7,707 bases of DNA, from positions 1 to 7,707 of the forward strand of contig CALCVR010000354.1 of NCBI GenBank assembly GCA_937905915.1. Reading direction: 5' to 3'. The DNA is from an uncultured Eubacteriaceae bacterium (GTDB lineage Bacteria > Bacillota > Clostridia > Oscillospirales > Acutalibacteraceae). The first letter of the stretch is position 1, and each line of letters begins with the position of its first letter. The notes below the pieces were generated by a model that saw only the letters and a list, made by a program, of their open reading frames with translations, made no database searches and was not told the origin of the DNA. Shown one piece after another: positions 1-5,097 of the stretch. Both the position numbers and the translations under genes were made by a program.

Positions 1-12
1 CCAACCAAAACG

Positions 13-53
13 AATCCGAACCTTTTCTGAAAAAAGGTTCGGATTTTTTGTTT
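13..53. terminator. Hairpin terminator at window start
   Basis: A perfect 14-bp inverted repeat (13-26 with 32-45, 5-nt loop) is followed by T's at 46-49 and more T's after one G. This is an intrinsic terminator for a plus-strand gene that would end just left of the window. The left arm is preceded by an A-rich stretch, so it may also stop minus-strand transcription. Confidence 0.85.
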
Positions 54-81
54 ATGATAAGAAATTAAGAATTGATAAATA

Positions 82-127
82 AAAAGAGACAGGTGGACTA
101 TCTTTATGGATTCAACCTGTCTCTTTT
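82..127. terminator. Second inverted repeat, probable bidirectional terminator
   Basis: A perfect 13-bp inverted repeat (82-94 with 115-127) encloses a 20-nt loop. The outer ends are AAAA on the left and TTTT on the right, so each strand shows a stem ending in a short U run. It lies just downstream of the stop of the minus-strand permease remnant (144-146), so it probably ended that former gene. The long loop and short U run make it weaker than the hairpin at 13-53. Confidence 0.6.
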
Positions 128-143
128 GTATATCTTTCCTTGC

Positions 144-364
144 CTATTTACAAAGCAATAATAAGGTCAATCCTATCAATCCGCCAAGGATAGAAAGGAT
201 ACACAACTCGCAGAGGAACTGCAACATAATGTGCTGTCTTTTTGCGCCCACAGCTTTACGGATACAAGTATAATATTCATGGTTTCGATACCTCCTATTA
301 ATGTATCAAGAACCCCTGATTGGTTGCTTACTGTAAAACTGCCCTCATTTCGAGTAGTTTGCAA
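144..364 (-). pseudogene. Remnant of MacB/YknZ-type ABC transporter permease (FtsX fold), C-terminus
   Basis: Two minus-strand frames together spell the end of a MacB-like permease. The first (364 down to about 257) reads FTVSNQSGVLDT, then LIGGIETMNIILVSV. The second (263 down to the stop at 144-146) reads [17 protein letters not shown], then a hydrophobic tail ILGGLIGLTLLLLCK and stop. In the family the order is [30 protein letters not shown], so about ten residues (TERTREIG and neighbours) are missing and the frame has shifted. A second loss is likely between VLDT and LIGGI, where a transmembrane helix belongs. No start codon or ATPase partner remains nearby. Such permeases export peptides, antibiotics or lipoproteins with a MacB-type ATPase. 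This copy cannot make a functional protein. The family match rests on recognised motifs, not on a search. Confidence 0.8.
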
Positions 365-392
365 TAAAAAGGATTTTTATTTACCGAAACAG

Positions 393-480
393 AGCTTAAG
401 GCTTTGTAGAGAAAAAACACGGTGAAATCCGGATGCTTGCTTCAGGAAAGGATATGATTCGACTCCAAGTTGATTTGTAA
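393..480 (+). pseudogene. Possible histidine-kinase C-terminal remnant
   Basis: One frame at 393-413 reads SLRLCRE, and a second frame from about 406 reads VEKKHGEIRMLASGKD and then IRLQVDL before a stop at 478-480. Joined, they resemble the end of a histidine-kinase ATPase domain (G2 box, roughly GLGLxxCRExVEKHGGEI, then a strand and a short tail). The two frames overlap at TGTAGAGAA, which suggests a small deletion between short direct repeats. The fragment is short and the G2 glycines are already lost, so the assignment is tentative. If right, it may once have been the sensor gene beside the permease remnant to its left, but the two now lie on opposite strands. Confidence 0.35.
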
Positions 481-622
481 ACAGTATAAGAATCATTTAG
501 CTCCTTGTCCAGCCCCTCAGCCCCAGAGAAATTACTAAGGTTGTTGTACGTTGTTCTCCACCTTCCATTCATTCTTTCTCCCATTGGATGAACTCAGCAT
601 GCGGTTGCCAATGCTAATTCCG
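481..622. other. Non-coding stretch, nothing recognised
   Basis: Every short reading frame here is unconvincing. A frame on the minus strand (584 down to 396) is open for 62 codons but has no ribosome-binding site and no family resemblance, and it crosses the kinase-like remnant. A weak 6-bp inverted repeat, CATTGG (582-587) with CCAATG (608-613), is the only structure I see. Confidence 0.4.
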
Positions 623-650
623 TTGAACCTCTATCGATCTGTGATATAAT
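623..650 (+). promoter_or_regulatory. Sigma-A-type promoter of the helicase gene
   Basis: The -35 box TTGAAC (623-628) and a perfect -10 box TATAAT (645-650) are separated by 16 bp. Transcription should start near 657, giving a leader of about 55 nt before the helicase start at 712. The -10 box lies wholly inside the palindrome at 640-664. Confidence 0.8.
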
Positions 651-664
651 AACATTATATCACA
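640..664. promoter_or_regulatory. Perfect palindromic operator over the -10 box
   Basis: The left arm TGTGATATAAT (640-650) is perfectly complementary to the right arm ATTATATCACA (654-664), with a 3-nt AAC spacer. It covers the -10 box and the expected start site, which is the position of a repressor operator. A 3-nt loop, no U tail and location over the promoter argue against a terminator. The outer TGTGA/TCACA halves recall Crp/Fnr-type sites, and the overall form also suits GntR, TetR or WYL-type regulators; the sequence cannot choose between them. No regulator gene lies in the window. Confidence 0.7.
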
Positions 665-711
665 CAGCTCTTCCTTTTTCGGGATGGGAAAGGGACAGGG
701 GGTATTGCGTC

Positions 712-3462
712 ATGGAACGGACAGAATTGCTTGCGCATTTGGATTTTGCACAAGAACACAATTGCGTTCTTGTGGTTACTAACGTATCCGGCAAAACTTC
801 CAAAATTCTTGTCGATGGCTACGATGACCGCAAATTGATAGGCCGTTTTGCATCTGATAATAGTATAATGTCCTTTAGGTTCAAAAACATCCAAAGCTGT
901 CGTTTTTTTACGGAGAAGGACCAAGCTCTGTTTGAAGAAGAACAGCGCTATTTCACAGCTCATGCGGCAGATGCCTCCAATATTAAAAAACGCATCGCCC
1001 TTTACAAACAATACTACCAAGCTGTTATTCGTCAGGCAAAAAAAGATACGGGCAGTACAAAATCGGAGTCAGAAAGCGAAGATAATTTTGTCAAAATGGC
1101 TTTAGAGCGGCATAGTAACATTTTTAACCATATTTATTCTGTATCGGATGGTCTACTACTCTGCTATCTTCTTTCCCAGCCAGTCAACGCTTCCCGTGAC
1201 ACAGAACCAGATACCGCCCCCATTCTATTGATGAGTCGATCGAACTATTCCCAAAAGCAAGCCATTGAAGCCGCTCTAAAAGATCGGGTTTCGATGATTG
1301 AGGGTCCTCCAGGAACAGGAAAGACAACAACGATTCTCAGCATTGTCGCAAACTTGATCGTTCGAGGAAAACGGGTAGCCGTGGTATCTAAAAACAATTC
1401 GGCGATTGACAATATCAAAGAGGAATTGGATGCACTTAATCTCCCGCCTTTTTATCTGCGACTGGGAAATAGTAAGATCATGCAGACGCTCGAGATAACT
1501 ATTAAAGAAACCGTCAGAAAAACGCTTGAGCAAGCGGCTCAACTCTCTGATTCATCTTTTGAAGAACCCGAACTGATCGGTCTCTATTCCCGAATGAAAG
1601 AAATGGAAGCCGACATCAATCGTCTAGTTGTAATGAGAAATCAACAGCAGGAGGATGAGAATCAGCTCCGTCATTTAGAGAAACGGCAAGAGGCTTTTCA
1701 TGAAAACCCGGAATTTTCAAACATCCGCCGATTTCAGAGAAAGAAACTTGAAACGCTCCGGAAAGAAATTGATCGCATTGCCCAATCCTTACAACGTCTG
1801 GACGAATTTGGCACTTATTCTTTGTGGGACCACTTACTTAATCGTTTTCGTTGGAAAATGAACCGTGAACAATTTCAGTCCAATGGACTTCTGTTACAGT
1901 TTCAGTTAGAACGTTTTTATCTAAACCAAGAAATTAATCAGTTTGCTTCTGTATTGGAACGGACTGGTCTTCAGCAAAAGCAGAAAGAATTGTCTGACCT
2001 CTACACCGGTCAATACATCAAAGGCTCCCTACAGGCTCTGCAAAAATTTCTGCTTTCCTATTGTTCAGACGAAAGATACCAAGCAGCGGCCAATACAATC
2101 CTTTCCTGTAACAAGGAAGGCCACATCTGTTATGAATGCAGAGATGAACTGCGAAGTGTCTATCCTGTTATTTTGACGACAGCAGATGCACTTGTTTATA
2201 ATTTTAAAGACCTGCTGGAAAATGGCTCCAAAATCGACTATATTATTATGGATGAGGCTTCTCAGTGTGATCTGCTTGCTGGTCTCCCCATACTGCATTT
2301 GGCAAAACGTTGTGTCGTAGTGGGAGATCAGAAGCAATTGAGTGCTATTACAGGAAACCCGTCTGGTAAATTACCGATTATAGATGAACGGTATGATTAT
2401 TACCACGAGACCTTTTTAAGTTCGATTCGAAAAGTTTGGAAGCTTCAGCCGACCCTATTGCGAGAACATTACCGATGTGACTACTCCATCATCAATTACT
2501 GTAACAAATTCTATTATGATGGCGACCTTATCATTTACACTGACGCACATGAGGATGCGATACAGTTGTTAAAGGTCGACCATGGGAAATACGCCGCAAT
2601 TTCTCAATCTGGAACCTCCTTCTATAACGAACGGGAGATTAAGTCGATTGAAAGTCTCACCGGTCCACAATTACAAAATACCTATGTTATTACGCCGTTC
2701 AACGGACAGGGCGATTGCTTAAAATCTTATTTTCACTGTGATAAGGGTATCTGCGGCACGATTCACGCGTTTCAAGGGCGCGGACAAGACACCGTTTACT
2801 TTTCCACCGTCTTAAATGATCTGAGGTTTGCCAATGGGCATTTAGCAGGAGATCATTGCTTATTCAGCAAAGAATTGGTCAACGTGGCAGTTTCCCGTGC
2901 GAAAAAGCAGTTTGTTCTGGTCTCAGATGCTGCATATCTGCGGAAGAAAAACGAAGAGATGCGGAATCTCATTGATTATATCGAGACCTATGGCAAAGAA
3001 ATTCCCGACAAAACAGTTTGCATTTTTGACGGTCTTTACAAAAAAATGAAAGCTTATACCAGTACCGAACAGCTCCACAACGTGTTTGAACAGACAGTTT
3101 ACGACCACCTACAGAGGTATTGCCGGAATCATCCCAGGGTGCATTTTCTTCTCAAATTGCCGCTTGCCAATTTGGTGACGGATCAGACGTATTTAGATGA
3201 GAATCCAGAGATCAAGCGGTTTGTCCTACATAGAAATACGCATTTGGATTTTACTCTTTACAACGCAGTTAATAATCCGATCCTGGTGATTGAGCTTGAC
3301 GGTGAATATCATCGAAAGCCCGATCAGATGAATCGGGACGCAAAAAAAGACGCTGCATTGGCCCATATGGGGATTCCCCTATGGCGCCTGCCTTCTAAGA
3401 CTGCTTTGACGGCAGAGGAATTTATAAGAAGGATTGATGAATTAATAGGGATTAAAGCCTAA
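712..3462 (+). CDS. SF1B helicase (UPF1/Dna2-like) fused to C-terminal PD-(D/E)xK/DUF2726-like nuclease
   Basis: This 916-residue protein is a predicted cytoplasmic ATP-driven nucleic-acid translocase carrying a nuclease. Visible parts in order: a small N-terminal domain (about 1-75) of unknown role; a Q-motif-like segment NYSQ (178-181); Walker A GPPGTGKT (198-205); motif Ia SKNNSAIDN (226-234); a long charged helical insertion rich in E, K, Q and R (about 284-440), the usual 1B stalk; Walker B/motif II DEASQ (514-518); motif III GDQKQL (538-543); motif IV with HYRCD (586-590); motif V GTIHAFQGRGQD (682-693); motif VI VAVSRAKKQ (725-733). The C-terminal part has D846, then ELD at 861-863 and a following RDAKKD (875-880), the layout of DUF2726/DUF559/Vsr-like nucleases, and appears intact. 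The start at 712 is supported by AGGGGG at 697-702, 9 nt upstream. The gene is monocistronic, with its own promoter/operator and terminator. Helicase plus Vsr-like nuclease fusions occur among anti-phage genes and DNA-repair-like genes; a defence role is inference. The helicase call is firm; the nuclease fold is likely. Confidence 0.92.
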   Translation: MERTELLAHLDFAQEHNCVLVVTNVSGKTSKILVDGYDDRKLIGRFASDNSIMSFRFKNIQSCRFFTEKDQALFEEEQRYFTAHAADASNIKKRIALYKQYYQAVIRQAKKDTGSTKSESESEDNFVKMALERHSNIFNHIYSVSDGLLLCYLLSQPVNASRDTEPDTAPILLMSRSNYSQKQAIEAALKDRVSMIEGPPGTGKTTTILSIVANLIVRGKRVAVVSKNNSAIDNIKEELDALNLPPFYLRLGNSKIMQTLEITIKETVRKTLEQAAQLSDSSFEEPELIGLYSRMKEMEADINRLVVMRNQQQEDENQLRHLEKRQEAFHENPEFSNIRRFQRKKLETLRKEIDRIAQSLQRLDEFGTYSLWDHLLNRFRWKMNREQFQSNGLLLQFQLERFYLNQEINQFASVLERTGLQQKQKELSDLYTGQYIKGSLQALQKFLLSYCSDERYQAAANTILSCNKEGHICYECRDELRSVYPVILTTADALVYNFKDLLENGSKIDYIIMDEASQCDLLAGLPILHLAKRCVVVGDQKQLSAITGNPSGKLPIIDERYDYYHETFLSSIRKVWKLQPTLLREHYRCDYSIINYCNKFYYDGDLIIYTDAHEDAIQLLKVDHGKYAAISQSGTSFYNEREIKSIESLTGPQLQNTYVITPFNGQGDCLKSYFHCDKGICGTIHAFQGRGQDTVYFSTVLNDLRFANGHLAGDHCLFSKELVNVAVSRAKKQFVLVSDAAYLRKKNEEMRNLIDYIETYGKEIPDKTVCIFDGLYKKMKAYTSTEQLHNVFEQTVYDHLQRYCRNHPRVHFLLKLPLANLVTDQTYLDENPEIKRFVLHRNTHLDFTLYNAVNNPILVIELDGEYHRKPDQMNRDAKKDAALAHMGIPLWRLPSKTALTAEEFIRRIDELIGIKA

Positions 3463-3617
3463 CAATATTTAAATGGAGGTTGATAAGTTGATAGGCTGTC
3501 TTAATATCCTAAAATTTGCTTTTGGTAGCCTTGCCAGCCAAGAGATAAAGCATTGCTTGCTACTTGTCAGCCTTTAATATGTCTGGATTTTTCCACATTC
3601 TATCATGACGATTCGGT
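3463..3617. other. Helicase 3' flank, no convincing gene
   Basis: A GGAGG at 3475-3479 sits 8 nt before a TTG (3488) that opens a 29-codon frame ending at 3575-3577; the same frame can also start at ATG 3473. The peptide is short, mildly hydrophobic and unlike anything I recognise. I treat it as an untranslated 3' flank of the helicase transcript leading to the terminator at 3618-3661, while noting the good ribosome-binding-like sequence. Confidence 0.4.
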
Positions 3618-3661
3618 AAAGTAAAAGCCCTCTGGAGTTCACTCCAGAGGGCTTTTACTTT
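3618..3661. terminator. Strong bidirectional terminator, 21-bp perfect stem
   Basis: Arms 3618-3638 and 3641-3661 are perfectly complementary over 21 bp; in practice the tip opens to a TTCA tetraloop. The core is CCCTCTGGAG/CTCCAGAGGG, and the arms end in AAAGTAAAAG and CTTTTACTTT, giving a U-rich tail on both strands. It ends the helicase transcript on the plus strand and can end the small minus-strand frame whose stop lies 16 bp away at 3677. Confidence 0.9.
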
Positions 3662-3676
3662 CTGTGACACAATCTT

Positions 3677-3841
3677 TTATGCTGCTGTATTGGCGCTGAT
3701 TCGGTCAATGACACTCTTGGATCCCTGCCCATCCACTTTGAACACCCGCAGAAAGAGGGCGAGGAACAATAATTCGGTCTTTTTCGTCCTACAGAGCTTC
3801 AGCAAGTCCGAGGACATGATATTCGTATCGTAGATACACAT
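3677..3841 (-). CDS. Small hypothetical protein, 54 residues
   Basis: A minus-strand frame begins MCIYDTNIMSSDLLKLCR, continues with a hydrophobic segment TELLFLALFLRVFKV (about residues 27-41), and ends GQGSKSVIDRISANTAA before TAA. A clear AAGGAG (3847-3852 on the forward scale) sits 5 nt upstream of the ATG, and the strong bidirectional terminator follows 16 bp after the stop. Those two signals are why I list it. I do not recognise the family. It could be the tail or a truncated copy of a larger gene, or a chance frame in decayed DNA. It overlaps the upstream open part of the FIVAR-type remnant on the other strand, so at most one of them is meaningful there. Confidence 0.35.
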   Translation of the reverse strand: MCIYDTNIMSSDLLKLCRTKKTELLFLALFLRVFKVDGQGSKSVIDRISANTAA

Positions 3842-3883
3842 CTTTGCTCCTTACTTAGCATTAATTTTGCCGATATCAATGAC

Positions 3884-4216
3884 ATGATGGATCGGCTCAT
3901 GGAAGCCCGTGAGGATCTTGAATATGCAGGTGCTGACTATAGCGCTGTGGAAGCTGCCTTGGCAAAGATCCTCCTTTATACAAAAGAATCATGGGATGCA
4001 CTCCAAAAGGCGAAGGATGCCGTACAGTACGGATTGACTGCAGAGAATCAAAAGATTGTGAACAGTTGGGCTGAGGATCTGGAAGACAGAATTGCACAAC
4101 TCGAATATGTAGATGCCGATTATTCTAAAGTAGATGAGGCCATTGCAAAGATTCCTGCCGATCTGACACAATACACCGACCAATCGGACGGCGGCTTACG
4201 GCTGTCGAGTGGCTAG
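3884..4216 (+). pseudogene. Fragment of FIVAR-repeat cell-surface protein
   Basis: The frame encodes about 110 residues with two related helical repeats about 61 residues apart: LEYAGADYSAVEAALAKI (12-29) and LEYVDADYSKVDEAIAKI (73-90), the second followed by PADLTQYTD. This DYSxVDxAIAK...LTxYTDES pattern is typical of FIVAR-type spacer domains in wall-anchored proteins of clostridia. There is no signal peptide, no ribosome-binding site before either ATG at 3884 or 3887, and no sorting signal. The second repeat breaks off after TQYTD into unrelated sequence and a TAG (4214-4216). The same frame is open upstream only to 3773. I read it as an internal piece of a larger, deleted surface protein, perhaps the exposed heme or ligand receptor of the uptake locus whose fragments follow directly. 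Confidence 0.7.
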
Positions 4217-4219
4217 ACA

Positions 4220-4348
4220 GAGCAGGCGTATATTGTGGCAACTTCTGTGGCCACCTGCGAAATTCTAGATAAATTGGGTGTCGACGATGTGGTCGGTGTG
4301 CCTGAAACCCAAAGTTATACCATCCCAGAACAGTATCAAAATGCCGCC
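4220..4348 (+). pseudogene. Fragment of iron/heme-type ABC substrate-binding protein (FecB/IsdE-like)
   Basis: After the TAG at 4214-4216 the same frame continues with YIVATSVATCEILDKLGV (about 4229-4282), then DDVVGVPETQSYTIPEQY and NAA. This is the first strand and helix of the periplasmic-binding fold in FecB/BtuF/IsdE lipoproteins, which read roughly RIVATSxAxxEILDxLGxDxVVGVPxT, and which bind siderophore or heme outside the membrane. The lipoprotein signal is missing upstream and the rest of the protein (over 200 residues) is missing downstream, where the frame runs into permease sequence. The fragment is about 43 residues long and non-functional. The family call rests on motif recognition; the exact substrate is not visible. 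Confidence 0.75.
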
Positions 4349-4455
4349 AGCGTCCGATCTCCTACGAGATCAGCGCATCGATCATTATGTCGGTGGTAGG
4401 CGGTCCTTTCTTCATCTTGTTGTTAAGGAGGTCGAGACAGAACTACGGGCAATGA
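4348..4455 (+). pseudogene. C-terminal fragment of FecCD-type iron/heme permease
   Basis: A frame different from its neighbours reads ISYEISASIIMSVVGGPFFI, then FLLLRRSRQNYGQ and TGA (4453-4455). FecCD/BtuC permeases end with a loop and helix of the form PxEIPxxIxxxxIGGPFFxxLLxR, so this is the last 30 or so residues of such a membrane protein, with the true stop apparently kept. Everything upstream (about 300 residues, including the other membrane helices) is gone and replaced by the substrate-binding-protein fragment. The deletion joint lies near 4348-4356. Confidence 0.75.
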
Positions 4456-4645
4456 TATTTTTACCCTCACGGATCTTTCCTTTGCTTATGGAAAACAACA
4501 AGTACTGCGTGAACTCAACCTGACCCTGTACGAGGGAACCATCACTACCTTGATCGGGGCCAATGAATGCGGAAAATCTACCCATTGTTCTAATTCAGAT
4601 AAAATAGAAGAGAAAATAGAAGAATCAAACAAAAAGCAATTATAA
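4445..4645 (+). pseudogene. N-terminal fragment of FecE/FepC-type ABC ATPase
   Basis: The frame reads TGNDIFTLTDLSFAYGKQQV, then LRELNLTLYEGTITTLIGAN and ECGKSTH (Walker A at about 4556-4582). This is the start of the ATPase that powers FecCD permeases. Homology stops right after KST; the remaining codons to TAA (4643-4645) are lysine- and glutamate-rich filler unlike an ATPase. The Walker A has Glu where GPNGCGKST has Gly, another mark of decay. The normal start appears lost: the codon in the expected place, 4445-4447, is ACG. The overlap with the permease stop suggests that the two were translationally coupled. Confidence 0.75.
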
Positions 4646-4872
4646 CTATGGTGTAAAATTACGAATAATATTGTTTTTTATTCCTAAGAACAAGGCGGCT
4701 TTTTTAAGCACTGCAAGGTATCTTTTTTTCTTAGATAAAAAAATAATTAAAAGAAAATTAGAAACAAACTTTTACAAACCGGGAATCAAAGCAAAATAGA
4801 CAAAAATATTAAATTTTCTTTATAGGTTATTCCTGATAAATGCATTTTGAAAATAAATAACAGGAAACACTA
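4646..4872. other. AT-rich intergenic region
   Basis: This stretch is strongly AT-rich, with no convincing open frame and no RNA gene that I recognise. A short inverted repeat, TTCCTG (4830-4835) with CAGGAA (4861-4866), lies just upstream of the -35 box of the GH92 promoter and could be a regulator site, but six-base arms 25 nt apart are weak evidence. No terminator hairpin is evident for the decayed transporter locus. Confidence 0.5.
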
Positions 4873-4901
4873 TTGAAAATCAAAAAACTGTATGGTAGAA
4901 T
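4873..4901 (+). promoter_or_regulatory. Sigma-A-type promoter of the GH92 gene
   Basis: TTGAAA (4873-4878) and TAGAAT (4896-4901) are spaced by the ideal 17 bp. A start near 4908 would give a leader of about 190 nt before the GH92 ATG at 5098. It is the best promoter-like match in the AT-rich gap and points at the only downstream gene. Confidence 0.65.
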
Positions 4902-4940
4902 ATCGATGTAATTTAGGTAGTGTGTTTTTTGTTATTTGGT

Positions 4941-5077
4941 CAAAACGCAAAAAAAGGTCCAACTCTTATGTTGTTAGCATACTTTCTGAAATGAGAGGAG
5001 CTGATGCATTGTTTGCTTGTAGAAGCCCAAATACAAGTAAACAGTCGAAGTGCAACAAAACGCAAGGATTCCAAACT
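4941..5077 (+). repeat. Imperfect direct repeat in the GH92 leader
   Basis: CAAAACGCAA occurs at 4941-4950 and again at 5056-5065. Both copies are followed by similar sequence (a purine run with GG, then TCCAA and an ACT-like end), so the likeness extends over about 22 nt. The copies are 115 nt apart. The AAACG core is faintly like part of a catabolite-control (cre) site, but neither copy fits the palindromic consensus well. Confidence 0.3.
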
Positions 5078-5097
5078 GAAACGGAGGGAAATTGCAG

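Noticed and set aside
582..613. Inverted repeat CATTGG/CCAATG as a possible structured RNA or element end
   Set aside because: Six-base arms separated by 20 nt are expected by chance in a window of this size, and no target duplication or U tail accompanies them.
655..1020. A 121-codon minus-strand frame over the helicase 5' end
   Set aside because: It is antisense to the promoter/operator and the first 100 helicase codons, with no initiation signal or family motif.
3473..3577. A 34-codon frame after the helicase with GGAGG (3475-3479) and a TTG at 3488
   Set aside because: It is very short and has no recognisable sequence. The GGAGG lies within the ATG-started version, so only the TTG start would use it. 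It is kept only as a note in the flank entry.
4278..4523. An 81-codon plus-strand frame through the decayed transporter region
   Set aside because: It is out of phase with the binding-protein, permease and ATPase fragments, all of which have recognisable family motifs at the same positions.
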